A stretch of DNA of 64,000 nt, taken from positions 1-64,000 of the forward strand of contig NZ_JACIGE010000009.1 of NCBI RefSeq assembly GCF_014197755.1. Reading direction: 5' to 3'. The stretch's first letter is position 1; the number at the start of each line of letters is the position of its first letter. The notes below the pieces were generated by a model, which was given only the letters and a program-made list of their open reading frames with translations, was not told the DNA's origin and did not search any database. The translations under genes were made by a program, and so were the position numbers. Source of the DNA: Rhodocyclus tenuis (GTDB lineage Bacteria > Pseudomonadota > Gammaproteobacteria > Burkholderiales > Rhodocyclaceae). Of this stretch, positions 1-7,929 are shown one piece after another.

Positions 1-98
1 GTCCCCTCGAAATGATCAAGATGGTGCAGGATCTCCGGCGCCACACTGTTGAGCAGGAAGGCAAGCAGAAACAGGCCGAGGATTTTGGCGTAATTCAT
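1..98 (-). CDS. Small membrane protein, truncated by window edge
   Basis: The visible reading frame starts at an ATG at 96-98 and encodes MNYAKILGLFLLAFLLNS followed by a polar stretch with two His residues (LHHLDHF). The N-terminus looks like a single membrane anchor or signal segment. It lies 115 bases downstream of rnfD on the same strand, so it may belong to the nif-linked rnf operon. I do not recognise the family. The end of the gene lies outside the window, and I see no strong Shine-Dalgarno sequence. Confidence 0.45.
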   Translation of the reverse strand, partial: MNYAKILGLFLLAFLLNSVAPEILHHLDHFEG

Positions 99-213
99 GG
101 GAGGGTGTTCGCGTCTTGACGACGCGCACTTTCGCAGGGGGTAAGCAACAGCGATGCTCAGGAAGTGGCGATTGAGCGTTGCCACTCGATCGCCTGCTTG
201 TTCATCCGGACAG

Positions 214-1287
214 CTACCTGGCGGCGCCCTTGCTGTCGCGACCGTAGATGCGCGGTCTGACGTAGCGGTTGATGATCGGCGTCAGCGAATTCATCAGCAG
301 CACGGCAAAGGCGACGCCTTCGGGATAGCCGGCCCAGGTGCGGATGACGTAGGTGAGCACGCCACAGCCGGCACCGAAGATCAGTTGCCCGCGCGTGGTA
401 TTCGGCGAGGTGACGTAGTCGGTGGCGATGAAGAAAGCGCCGAGCATCGCTGCGCCCGAGAGCAAATGCGTGCTGACGTCCATGTAACGCGCCGGATCGA
501 TCATGTGCATGATCGCCGCCGGAATGGCGATTCCGGCGAGCATCGCCAGCGGTGTGTGCCAGGTGATGACGCGCAAGGCCATCATCAGCAGACCGCCGGC
601 GGCGATCAGCAAGGCCGCGGTTTCGCCGAGGCTGCCTGGACGGTTGCCGTACCAGCTTTGCGCCGGCGCATTGCTCAGTGACTGCAGCAGATCGACACCG
701 CGCGACAGCTCGGTCTTGGCAAAGCCGAGCAATGACGCGCTGGAGACGGCGTCAAGGCTTTGCGGGATACCCTGCAAGGTGATCAGCAGCCCGGCGATCG
801 GTCCCGGCGCGGCGGCCATGCCGAGCGGCAAGGGGGCGACCCACGAGGTCATCTGTACCGGGAAGGAAACGAGCAGAGCGACGCGCGCGACCATCGCCGG
901 GTTGAACAGGTTCTGGCCGAGTCCGCCGAACACTTGCTTGCTGAGAATCGTCGCGAACAGACCGCCGAGCGCACCGATCCACCACGGCGCCCAGGGCGGC
1001 AGCGACAGAGCGAGCAGCCAGCCGGTAAGGATCGCCGAACCGTCAGCGAGCGTCGGCGCGGCAGGGCGCTGCATCAGGCGCAGGCAGATGCCTTCGCCAA
1101 GCATGGCGAAGCCGATGGTGATCGCCCACAGATAGATCGCCGGCCAGCCGTAGAGCCAGAAGCCGAACAGCGTTGCCGGCGTCAGCGCCAGCATGACGAT
1201 CGTCATCACACGCCGCACGCTGTTCGACGTGGTCGTGTGCGGCGCGGCGAGCGGTGTTCCGGGCAGTGTCGTGTCGATCAGTGACAT
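214..1287 (-). CDS. rnfD: Rnf electron transport complex subunit RnfD
   Basis: This 357-residue polytopic membrane protein belongs to the RnfD/NqrB family, a flavin-carrying subunit of the ion-translocating ferredoxin:NAD+ oxidoreductase in the inner membrane. Family features seen are the DGSAILTGWLLALSLPP loop near residues 82-98, the GQNLFNPA motif near 124-131 and the GAMLGAFFIATDYVTSPN region near the C-terminus. The place of the usual flavinylation motif (S/T-G-A-T) reads DAVSSAS at 179-185, with Ser185 where the FMN-linked Thr is expected. It starts 10 bases after the rnfB stop, so the genes are co-transcribed. It follows rnfB directly, unlike the usual A-B-C-D order. Confidence 0.93.
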   Translation of the reverse strand: MSLIDTTLPGTPLAAPHTTTSNSVRRVMTIVMLALTPATLFGFWLYGWPAIYLWAITIGFAMLGEGICLRLMQRPAAPTLADGSAILTGWLLALSLPPWAPWWIGALGGLFATILSKQVFGGLGQNLFNPAMVARVALLVSFPVQMTSWVAPLPLGMAAAPGPIAGLLITLQGIPQSLDAVSSASLLGFAKTELSRGVDLLQSLSNAPAQSWYGNRPGSLGETAALLIAAGGLLMMALRVITWHTPLAMLAGIAIPAAIMHMIDPARYMDVSTHLLSGAAMLGAFFIATDYVTSPNTTRGQLIFGAGCGVLTYVIRTWAGYPEGVAFAVLLMNSLTPIINRYVRPRIYGRDSKGAAR

Positions 1288-1297
1288 GGTTTTTCTC

Positions 1298-1825
1298 TCA
1301 GGCGATAGCCGGTTTCGGCCAGACCCAGTGTTGCAGTGTGACGGGGACGGGAATCATGCTCATGGCCTCGGTCGGGCAGCGATCGACGCAGGCGCCGCAA
1401 CCGGTGCAGGCTTCGCGCATGACGTTGTGGATCTGCTTCTGCGCGCCGAGTATCGCGTCGGTCGGGCAGACCTTGAGGCAGCGGCAGCAGCCGATGCAGA
1501 TGTCTTCGGACACATGCGCCAGCTTCGGCCCTTCGTCGGCCATCGCCGACAGGTCGACGCTGACGCCGAGTTTGGCGGCAAGCGCTTCCGCCAGTGCCTT
1601 GCCGCCCGGCGGACAAAGCGTGACCGGTGCTTCACCCTTGGCCAGTGCGCTGGCCGCTTGCGAGCAGCCGACAAAACCGCATTGGCCGCACTGCGAACCT
1701 GGCAGCATCGCCAGTACTTCGGCATCAAGCGGGTCTTCCTCGACGGCGAAGTAACGCGCTGCGCTGCCGAGCAGGGTGCCGAAAGCGAGGCCCATCGCGG
1801 TGAGGCTGCCAACTGCGATCAACAT
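1298..1825 (-). CDS. rnfB: Rnf complex iron-sulfur subunit RnfB
   Basis: RnfB is the electron-entry iron-sulfur subunit of the Rnf complex. The 175-residue protein has an N-terminal membrane anchor (about residues 1-20). An Fe-S domain follows with Cys46, Cys49, Cys54 and Cys71 (CGQCGFVGC pattern). Two ferredoxin-type 4Fe-4S motifs come next: Cys110/113/116/120 and Cys140/143/146/150. All expected cysteines are present, so it should be functional. Length and domain order match the family. It sits 18 bases after rnfA and 10 bases before rnfD in a tight operon. Confidence 0.94.
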   Translation of the reverse strand: MLIAVGSLTAMGLAFGTLLGSAARYFAVEEDPLDAEVLAMLPGSQCGQCGFVGCSQAASALAKGEAPVTLCPPGGKALAEALAAKLGVSVDLSAMADEGPKLAHVSEDICIGCCRCLKVCPTDAILGAQKQIHNVMREACTGCGACVDRCPTEAMSMIPVPVTLQHWVWPKPAIA

Positions 1826-1843
1826 GACGATTCTCCCTTTCTC

Positions 1844-2425
1844 TTAAATTGTTCCGATGCCGGAAAAGCCCATGAAGGCCATGGCCAGCAGGCTGGCGAC
1901 GATGAGGGCAATCGGCGCGCCGGAGAACAGGCCGGGCACTTGCGCCAGCACGAGCCGTTCGCGCAGGCCGGCGAAGATGATCATGACCAGACTGAAGCCG
2001 AGTGCCGAGGCAAAGGCGAACAGTATCGAAGCGAGAAATCCCATCTTCGCGTCGACCACCAGCAGCGCGACGCCAAGCACCGCGCAGTTGGTGGTGATCA
2101 GCGGCAGGTAGATGCCGAGCATGCGGAACAGCGACGGCGACACCTTGCGGATGACCATTTCGGAAAACTGCACGGTGCTGGCGATGACCAGGATGAAGGT
2201 GACGATGCGCAGGAAGCCGAGGTCATAGGCTTCCAGCAGATAGTGCTGGACCGTCCAGTCCATCATCGCCGAGAAGGTCATGACGAAGGTCGTTGCCAGC
2301 CCCATCCCGGCAGCCGTGTCGATACGCGAGGTGACGCCCATGAACGGGCAGAGACCGAGGAAGCGCGCCAGGAGCACGTTGTTGACCAGCGCAGCGCTGA
2401 CCATCATCAGGAGCATTTCTTTCAT
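1844..2425 (-). CDS. rnfA: Rnf complex membrane subunit RnfA
   Basis: A 193-residue, six-helix membrane protein of the RnfA/NqrE family. It has the paired signature regions NNVLLARFLGLCPFMGV near the N-terminus and LPLITTNCAVLGVAL near residue 110, each carrying one of the conserved membrane cysteines thought to hold an Fe-S centre between RnfA and RnfE. It lies 9 bases downstream of the rseC-like gene and 18 bases upstream of rnfB. Length is standard for the family. Confidence 0.95.
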   Translation of the reverse strand: MKEMLLMMVSAALVNNVLLARFLGLCPFMGVTSRIDTAAGMGLATTFVMTFSAMMDWTVQHYLLEAYDLGFLRIVTFILVIASTVQFSEMVIRKVSPSLFRMLGIYLPLITTNCAVLGVALLVVDAKMGFLASILFAFASALGFSLVMIIFAGLRERLVLAQVPGLFSGAPIALIVASLLAMAFMGFSGIGTI

Positions 2426-2434
2426 TTTCGGCCC

Positions 2435-2941
2435 TTAGTCCGCGTTGCAGGATTCGCCGGGCGCTGCCCGGCGCAGGTAGTGCGGTGCCAGCTCGCCGCG
2501 CGCCGCCAGTCGCCGCGCGACGAGACGTGCGACCAGCAGGCCAGCGATCAGCCCGAGCGACATCGCGGCCAGCGACAGCAGATCGCTGCCATAGAGACTT
2601 TCGGCGATGCTGCCGGCGCCGATGGCGACGACGAGCGGGATCATGTAGGCGGTGAGCGATGCTTTGAGCAGCGAGCTTTCGTCGACGGTCACGACCACCC
2701 GTTCGCCGGCTTGCAGGTCGGCGCTGTTGGCGAGCGGGAAGCGCCGTTTCTCAAGGCGGCTGCCGCTCGAGCCAAGGCCGTTCGAACCACAGCTGGCGGC
2801 CGAGGCGCAGTGTCCGCAGGCCGACGTCTGTTCGGGTTCGAGCCATGCGGTGCCGCCGTCAACGCTGAGCACCCTGGCGATGCTGCGGACGCGGCGCGCG
2901 CTTGGCGAAGCTTGTGCCGGCATGGTGACCAGATCGCTCAT
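2435..2941 (-). CDS. rseC: RseC-family protein (SoxR-reducing system)
   Basis: This 168-residue protein has a cysteine motif (CGHCASAASCG) near residues 42-52, a short beta-rich N-terminal domain and two closely spaced membrane helices near residues 90-140, as in the RseC/MucC family. In Escherichia coli, RseC works with the Rnf-like Rsx complex to reduce SoxR. The start at 2941 (MSDLVTMPAQ) leaves 4 bases after the rnfE stop; a longer in-frame start at 2992 would overlap rnfE by about 45 bases and is less likely. An RseC gene inside an rnf operon suggests a role in assembling or reducing the complex. That role is inferred. Confidence 0.85.
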   Translation of the reverse strand: MSDLVTMPAQASPSARRVRSIARVLSVDGGTAWLEPEQTSACGHCASAASCGSNGLGSSGSRLEKRRFPLANSADLQAGERVVVTVDESSLLKASLTAYMIPLVVAIGAGSIAESLYGSDLLSLAAMSLGLIAGLLVARLVARRLAARGELAPHYLRRAAPGESCNAD

Positions 2942-2945
2942 GGCT

Positions 2946-3623
2946 TCAGGCCAGGCTGGGGACGGCGCTGGCTTGCTGCGCGCGGCGTTCACTACGCTGA
3001 TCGATCAGCCGCTTGGCGACGATCAGCAGACCGAGAACGAGAAAGGCACCGGGCGGCAGGATCATGATCAGCACGCCCATGTCCTCGGGCAGCAGGCGCA
3101 TCTCGATGACCTTGAACGCCGGGCCGAGCAGCAGCGAGGCGTCGGCGAACAGCGTTCCGGAGCCGATCACTTCGCGGACGGCACCCATCAGCGTCAGCGC
3201 GAAGGTGAAGCCGAGGCCGGTGAACAGGCCGTCAATCACCGAAGGCAGCAGCGGCTGCTTCGACGAGAAGGACTCCATTCGCGCCATCGGCAGGCAGTTG
3301 ACGACGATCAGCGGAATGAACAGCCCGAGCACCTTGTACAACTCGTGCAGCCAGGCGTTCATCGCCATGTCGACCACGGTCACCATGACCGCCGAGATGA
3401 CGACGAAAATGGCGATCCGGACTTCCTGGGTGATGACCTTACGGAACAGCGAGACCAGGAAACTGGTGGCGATGATGACGACCAGCGTCGCCATGCCCAT
3501 GCCGAAGCCGTTGGTGGCACTGGTGGTCATTGCCATCGACGGACACAGCCCCAGCATCATGCTGAAGACGCCGTTGCGGTTCCACAGGCCGTCCTTGGCC
3601 AGCGTCTTGAAGTCGTTGCTCAT
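2946..3623 (-). CDS. rnfE: Rnf complex membrane subunit RnfE
   Basis: A 225-residue, six-helix RnfE/NqrD-family protein and the structural partner of RnfA. Signatures seen are GLWNRNGVFSMMLGLCPSMA near residues 12-31 and LFIPLIVVNCLPMARM near 100-115, each with a conserved cysteine. The start is one base after the rnfG stop, so translation is probably coupled. The C-terminal tail is basic and ends in QQASAVPSLA. Confidence 0.95.
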   Translation of the reverse strand: MSNDFKTLAKDGLWNRNGVFSMMLGLCPSMAMTTSATNGFGMGMATLVVIIATSFLVSLFRKVITQEVRIAIFVVISAVMVTVVDMAMNAWLHELYKVLGLFIPLIVVNCLPMARMESFSSKQPLLPSVIDGLFTGLGFTFALTLMGAVREVIGSGTLFADASLLLGPAFKVIEMRLLPEDMGVLIMILPPGAFLVLGLLIVAKRLIDQRSERRAQQASAVPSLA

Positions 3624-3624
3624 G

Positions 3625-4224
3625 TCAGTCAGCCTCCGTCAGCTTGCCCTTGTTCGCGGCAAAGAACTCCATGCCGCCACGGACTGCCGTCACCACGCCG
3701 CGCGGGGTGATCGTCGCGCCGGCAAACTGGTCGAACACGCCGCCGTCCTTTTTCACCTTCCAGCGCTCGAGTGGCAGGTTCTCGAAGGAGAGACCGGTGA
3801 AACGCAGAATCCAGTCGCCCTTCTTAACTTCGATCTTGTCGCCCAGCCCGGGTGTTTCCTTGTGCGCCAGGACGCGGACGCCGAGAACCTGCCCCGTGGC
3901 GTCGACGCCCAGCATCACGCGGATCTCGCCGGAATAGCCGCTGCCGTAGACTTCGTAGGCAACGCCAGTGATCTTTCCTGCCTTGCGCGCGCGGAAGACG
4001 GTGATCTCGCGTCCTTGCTGGTTGGTCATCGTGATCGGATCGGCGACGAGGCTGTTGTCGTGGATGTCGTCGGGGAGGACCTGGGCCAGCGAATTCTGCT
4101 TGTCCTCAAGCGCCCGCGCCGCGACGTCGTTCTTTGTTGCGTCGTTGGTCAGCGCCAGCAGGGAACCGAAGCCCAGACAGAAAGCGCCGAGGACCAGGCC
4201 GTGAATCATCGAGTTCTGTTTCAT
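3625..4224 (-). CDS. rnfG: Rnf complex flavoprotein subunit RnfG
   Basis: RnfG carries covalently bound FMN on the outer face of the membrane. The 199-residue protein has one N-terminal membrane helix (about residues 8-25) and an FMN-binding domain. The flavinylation motif DQFAGATITP places the acceptor at Thr171, which is intact. Conserved GLGDKI is seen at about residues 126-131. It is the first gene of this rnf operon, with a good ribosome site (GGAGG, 8 bases before the ATG). A sigma-54 promoter and a NifA site lie upstream. Confidence 0.94.
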   Translation of the reverse strand: MKQNSMIHGLVLGAFCLGFGSLLALTNDATKNDVAARALEDKQNSLAQVLPDDIHDNSLVADPITMTNQQGREITVFRARKAGKITGVAYEVYGSGYSGEIRVMLGVDATGQVLGVRVLAHKETPGLGDKIEVKKGDWILRFTGLSFENLPLERWKVKKDGGVFDQFAGATITPRGVVTAVRGGMEFFAANKGKLTEAD

Positions 4225-4333
4225 TCCATCGCCTCCATGGCGGGAAGCGCTCTGGCGCCTGTGCCGGATGGGGATTGCCGCGTGTTGTTCGGATATCTCA
4301 TGTCAAACCCGTTGGTGCGTTCGCCTGCAATGG

Positions 4334-4349
4334 CGCACATTCCGTGCCA
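4334..4349 (-). promoter_or_regulatory. Sigma-54 promoter of the rnf operon
   Basis: Read on the minus strand, the sequence is TGGCACG-GAAT-GTGCG. It matches the -24 element TGGCACG perfectly and the -12 element in the TGC core. The spacing between the GG and GC pairs is correct. Transcription would begin near 4323, about 100 bases before rnfG. A NifA-type activator site lies about 130 bases upstream. Confidence 0.8.
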
Positions 4350-4468
4350 GCGCTGCTGTTGGTCCGCCGACTGCGCTTGGGTGCTGCTAACTCCGCAGCA
4401 GCATGAAGATTTCGGCGCTGCCCCGGCGTCTGCGGGGGGCGAGGGGCGTCAGCGAATCAGTTCCCTTG

Positions 4469-4484
4469 TGTCGCAAGTCCTACA
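4469..4484 (-). promoter_or_regulatory. NifA upstream activator site for rnf
   Basis: The 16 bases TGT-CGCAAGTCCT-ACA match the NifA consensus TGT-N10-ACA exactly. The site lies about 150 bases upstream of the predicted rnf transcription start, within the usual NifA range. The motif is symmetric, so the strand given is that of the gene it is expected to control. Confidence 0.75.
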
Positions 4485-4817
4485 CGCTGCAAGAAATCCC
4501 ACAAGGCGAGAAGGGCTGTTGCGCTGGCCGAGCGGATGTCCCGACGGCCATCCGCTCGGCCGGCGGCAGCGTGCTGCCGCGGCGGATGCGCGTGCGCGTT
4601 TGCAACAGGGTCTGCTGGGCAGTCGGCAGCATGCTGCTCGGGCGACAGGGGCAAGGTGAACGCCTGGCAGTGAACGGGGGGCTCGTTGGTGCCGATCGGG
4701 CCGCGCTGCCGCGCTTTGCCCGGGCTGCGAGGGCGGGAAATTGCCCGGCGGAGTGTACGGCAGCGAGCGGCTGGCGCCGCTCGCTGTTGCCGGAATGGCC
4801 GTGCCGGCCGGGTCTGA
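4485..4817. other. Non-coding stretch between nifM and the NifA site
   Basis: This stretch has no convincing gene. It is GC-rich with several imperfect inverted repeats built on GGCAGCATGCTGC-like and CGGCCATCCGCTCGGCCG-like elements near 4540-4640, which may form stem-loops ending the nifM transcript. No T-run marks a clear intrinsic terminator. Confidence 0.4.
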
Positions 4818-5720
4818 TCAGCCGGCGGCGCGTTGCGTGCCCTTGTCGCGTGCTTCGTCGCCGAGCAATTCGCGAATCCAGGCCTTGCGCTTCGCCGCGC
4901 GGCGCGACTCGGTCAGTTGTTCGGTGATGCGTTCGCGCAGCAGCGGCAGTGGCAGGGGGCCGGCGGCGAGCACTTCGTCGCAGCGCAGCAGGTGCAGGCC
5001 GATCGGCGATTCGACAATGGCCGACAGTTCGTTGGCGGCGAGCGCGAAGGCTGCCGGTTCGAGTTCGCTGTAGAGCTGACCGCGCGAGATTTCGCCAAGC
5101 AGACCGCCGTTCATCGCGGTCGGGCATTCGGAGTGCTTCAGCGCCTGTTCGGCGAAGCGTTCCGGTGCCTTGAGGCAGCGCGCGCGCACCGCTTCCAGGC
5201 GTGCCATCACCTCGCCGCGCGTGTTGCCGGGCAGTTCCTCATTGAGTGTGATCAGGATGTGGCGCAGGCGGCGTCGTTCGGGCGCGTTGAAGCGATCGCG
5301 ATGCATCAGGTAAAAGATCTCGACCTCGGTTTCGCTGGGCGGCGCGACACGGCTGGCCACCTGGTCGAGTATGGCTTCAACCTGCAGTTCACGGCGCAAG
5401 GCTTCGCGCAGATCGGCTTCGCTCAGGTCGAGGCGTTCGAGGTCGGCATTGAAGGCCTCGTCGCTGTCGTAGCGCTGGCGGATTTCCGCGTAGCCTTGGT
5501 CGACCGAGGCTTCCGGCAAGGCGACGCAGGCGGCGTCGGCGGTGGCGAAGATGCGCTGCTCGATCAGTTGCAGCCGCGCGGCGACGCTGCGCAGGCGGTC
5601 TTTCTCGTCGCTGCCGAGTTCGGCGGGCGTCTTGCTGAACAGGCCGTGCGCCAGTTTCAGCGTCAGATAGGGCGAAGGCTCGGACAGGTCTGTTCCGGGC
5701 ACAGATGCTTCAGGCGGCAT
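4818..5720 (-). CDS. nifM: Nitrogenase maturation peptidyl-prolyl isomerase NifM
   Basis: NifM is a parvulin-type prolyl isomerase needed to mature the nitrogenase iron protein NifH. The 300-residue protein has an alpha-helical N-terminal region and a PpiC-type domain from about residue 165: RRRLRHILITLNE, then a Gly-rich core and the C-terminal GLHLLRCDEV. The start at 5718-5720 overlaps the end of nifZ by 11 bases; the frame extends further upstream, but that would lie deep inside nifZ. It is the last gene of nifVWZM. Confidence 0.88.
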   Translation of the reverse strand: MPPEASVPGTDLSEPSPYLTLKLAHGLFSKTPAELGSDEKDRLRSVAARLQLIEQRIFATADAACVALPEASVDQGYAEIRQRYDSDEAFNADLERLDLSEADLREALRRELQVEAILDQVASRVAPPSETEVEIFYLMHRDRFNAPERRRLRHILITLNEELPGNTRGEVMARLEAVRARCLKAPERFAEQALKHSECPTAMNGGLLGEISRGQLYSELEPAAFALAANELSAIVESPIGLHLLRCDEVLAAGPLPLPLLRERITEQLTESRRAAKRKAWIRELLGDEARDKGTQRAAG

Positions 5721-6207
5721 TGCTGCTCTCCGTGGTACTGGCAGTGGTTTCGTTCGTTGCCGAACTTTCCTCGGCGACAAGTGCACTTTCCGGAACCCGG
5801 AAGATGCGTCCGGGCAGCGACTCGAAGTGCACGTGGTAACTCGCCGGCGCGCTTTCGCGCGCGACGTGCATGATTTCGCCGCGTGTGCCGGCGGCGATGC
5901 TGGTCTCGCCGCCAAGCGCCAGCGTGCAGCGCGCGCGAACGAACTGCCGCGTATCGAAGGCGCTCTCGACCCAGGGCTCGTCGATGTCGATCAGTTCCTC
6001 TTCGCGGCAACCGACGACGCGGTCGCCATCAAGGAAATGCACCGAGTAGATGATCTGGTCAAAGAGGAAGGTGCCAATATCGACGACGTTGCCGATGCTG
6101 CCGCAGCGCACCAGCAGGTCGCCGGCGTTGGCGCCGGGGTAGGTACCGTCGTCACGCACGTTGCGCGTCAGGCGTACCGGGTCACCGAAAGTCCAGCGCG
6201 TGTGCAT
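5710..6207 (-). CDS. nifZ: Nitrogen fixation protein NifZ
   Basis: This 165-residue protein contains a NifZ domain at about residues 8-110 (FGDPVRLTRNVRDDGTYPG and GDLLVRCGSIGNV). NifZ helps build the P-clusters of the MoFe protein. The second half carries a repeat of the same SH3-like fold (GGETSIAAGTRGEIMHVARE). A Ser/Thr/Glu-rich tail follows. It starts 2 bases after nifW and overlaps nifM. Confidence 0.88.
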   Translation of the reverse strand: MHTRWTFGDPVRLTRNVRDDGTYPGANAGDLLVRCGSIGNVVDIGTFLFDQIIYSVHFLDGDRVVGCREEELIDIDEPWVESAFDTRQFVRARCTLALGGETSIAAGTRGEIMHVARESAPASYHVHFESLPGRIFRVPESALVAEESSATNETTASTTESSNAA

Positions 6208-6209
6208 GG

Positions 6210-6539
6210 CTAGCGCCGCGTGATGCTCGAGACCGGAACAAAGACCGTCTTCGGCTCGTGCATGTGGAAGACGCGGAAAACCTTTTCGGTCTGCGCGTCG
6301 GAGACGACGAAGTCGGCGTAAGCCTGCTCGAGCCAGCGCCGGTAATCGGCGCGGCCGGGTTCGCCCGCGACTTTGCCCAGATAGTCGTGGAAGCGTTGCA
6401 GGATGTGCAGGCGCTTGACGCGAACGACGTCCGGATCGTAAGCCACGCCGAAATAGTCGAGAAAGTCCTCGGCCGAGCGCAGTTCGGATACTTCGTCGGC
6501 GAAATCTTCGTCGCCGGGGGCGTCTGTGCGAGTGCTCAT
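6210..6539 (-). CDS. nifW: Nitrogenase-stabilising protein NifW
   Basis: NifW protects or stabilises the MoFe protein. The 109-residue frame shows the family pattern: an AEDFLDYFGVAYDPDVV segment at about residues 23-39, HILQRFHDYL at 45-54 and FRVFHMHEP at 88-96. The start has a clear AGGAG site and leaves 38 bases after nifV. Its position between nifV and nifZ is the classical nif order. Confidence 0.92.
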   Translation of the reverse strand: MSTRTDAPGDEDFADEVSELRSAEDFLDYFGVAYDPDVVRVKRLHILQRFHDYLGKVAGEPGRADYRRWLEQAYADFVVSDAQTEKVFRVFHMHEPKTVFVPVSSITRR

Positions 6540-6577
6540 GGGAATCTCCTGCGCCGTGGCGCCGTGGTGGGTTGCGT

Positions 6578-7726
6578 TCAGACCGATGCGCGCAGTTTGC
6601 GCATCATGTGTTCGTGGGCGGTGAGCAGTTCGTCGTCGCGCGGCGAGCGTTTGCGCCGACCGACGAAATCGCGCACCCAGGCGAGCAGCAGCGTCGCCTC
6701 GGTCGTTGTCAGCGTCTTGCCGAGGCGCTGCAGGACCAGCGCGACGGCGCTGGCGCCCGAATGCTTGCCGAGAACGATGCGGTGGCTGCGGCCGACCGCT
6801 TCCGGCGCGAAACCCTGATAGTTGTCCGGGTGCTTGATCAGGCCATCGACGTGGATGCCAGCTTCGTGCGTGAACACGCCTTCGCCGACGACGCTCTTCT
6901 GCCAGGCAACCGGCCGGCCGGAGGCACGGGCGACGCGTTCCGACAAGGCCGGAAAGCGGCGCAGGTCGACGCCGGTGTCGATGTCGTAGCATTGGCGCAG
7001 GCCGAGCGCGACCTCTTCGAGCGGCGCATTGCCGGCACGTTCGCCCAGGCCATTGACCGTCGTATTGACGTGCGTGGCGCCGGCGCGCACGGCGGCGAGG
7101 GTGTTCGCCGTCGCCAGACCGAGATCGTCGTGCGCGTGCATTTCAATGTCGAGGCTGGTGGCGCGGCGCAAGTCGCCGATGCGTTCAGCGGTGGCGAAGG
7201 GGTCGAGCACGCCGAGCGTATCGGCGAAGCGGATGCGGCAGGCGCCGGCGCGTTCGGCGGTTTCGGCGATGCGCTTGAGAAAGTCGGGGTCCGCGCGCGA
7301 GGCGTCTTCGGCACCGATGCAGACGGCCAGCCCGGCGTCGCGCGCCTGCGCGACGTAGCCGCCGATCTGACCGAGCAGCCAGTCGCGATCGCGGCGCAGC
7401 TTGTAAGCGAGGTGCTGGTCGGAGGCCGGCAGGGAAATGTCGATCAGATGCGCGCCAAGATCACTGCAGGCGTCGATGTCGGCGGCGTGCATGCGGCTCC
7501 ACACCATCAGCCGGGCGCGCAAGGGCAGCGCGGCGACGGCTCGGATGCTCTCGCGCTCGGCGTCACCCATGGCCGGAATGCCGACTTCGAGCTCGGGTAC
7601 GCCAAGCGCGTCAAGCTCGTGCGCGATCGCCAGCTTCTCGTTCAGCGAGAAGGCGACGCCGGCAGATTGTTCGCCGTCGCGTAGCGTCGTGTCGTTGATA
7701 ACGACCGGAAGTTTGGGCGGGTGCAT
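6578..7726 (-). CDS. nifV: Homocitrate synthase NifV
   Basis: NifV condenses acetyl-CoA and 2-oxoglutarate to homocitrate, the organic ligand of the iron-molybdenum cofactor. The 382-residue enzyme has the DRE-TIM metallolyase signature NDTTLRDGEQ at residues 10-19, the metal-binding HAHDDLGLA motif and NTTVNGLGERAGNA. I chose the start at 7726 because a GGAG site lies 8 bases upstream. The only longer ATG start (7768) would lie upstream of the sigma-54 promoter. First gene of nifVWZM. Confidence 0.95.
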   Translation of the reverse strand: MHPPKLPVVINDTTLRDGEQSAGVAFSLNEKLAIAHELDALGVPELEVGIPAMGDAERESIRAVAALPLRARLMVWSRMHAADIDACSDLGAHLIDISLPASDQHLAYKLRRDRDWLLGQIGGYVAQARDAGLAVCIGAEDASRADPDFLKRIAETAERAGACRIRFADTLGVLDPFATAERIGDLRRATSLDIEMHAHDDLGLATANTLAAVRAGATHVNTTVNGLGERAGNAPLEEVALGLRQCYDIDTGVDLRRFPALSERVARASGRPVAWQKSVVGEGVFTHEAGIHVDGLIKHPDNYQGFAPEAVGRSHRIVLGKHSGASAVALVLQRLGKTLTTTEATLLLAWVRDFVGRRKRSPRDDELLTAHEHMMRKLRASV

Positions 7727-7749
7727 GTGATCTCCTCGAGGAGATTCGA

Positions 7750-7765
7750 AGCAATTCCCGGTCCA
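7750..7765 (-). promoter_or_regulatory. Sigma-54 promoter of nifVWZM
   Basis: On the minus strand the sequence is TGGACCG-GGAA-TTGCT. The -12 element TTGCT is perfect and the -24 element keeps the GG pair, with correct spacing. The predicted start near 7739 gives a leader of only about 12 bases that begins at the ribosome site of nifV. Confidence 0.75.
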
Positions 7766-7848
7766 CACTTTTTCCGCTCAAGGAAAGCGAGCGCTTTCAG
7801 GGGGATGCCAGCTGCCGCGGCTGGCGTCAGCGCGACAGCCTCTGCGTT

Positions 7849-7864
7849 TGTTGCGAATGCGACA
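7849..7864 (-). promoter_or_regulatory. NifA upstream activator site for nifV
   Basis: TGT-TGCGAATGCG-ACA matches the NifA consensus TGT-N10-ACA exactly. It lies about 118 bases upstream of the predicted nifV transcription start. The same promoter-plus-site arrangement precedes rnfG. Confidence 0.78.
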
Positions 7865-7929
7865 AAGGCGCGGAGGCTCGCGAGCACTTGCCCGGATCGC
7901 CGCGTGGCAAGCGCGGCGATGTTGTCTTG

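Noticed and set aside
1193-3067. Long plus-strand frame of 624 codons opposite rnfB/rnfA/rseC
   Set aside because: It runs antisense to well-supported rnf genes and its protein is a compositional shadow rich in Arg, His, Asp and Gln without family features.
4225-4817. Extra small genes in the nifM-rnfG gap
   Set aside because: Candidate frames on both strands lack ribosome sites, and the region holds the promoter, NifA site and hairpin-like repeats.
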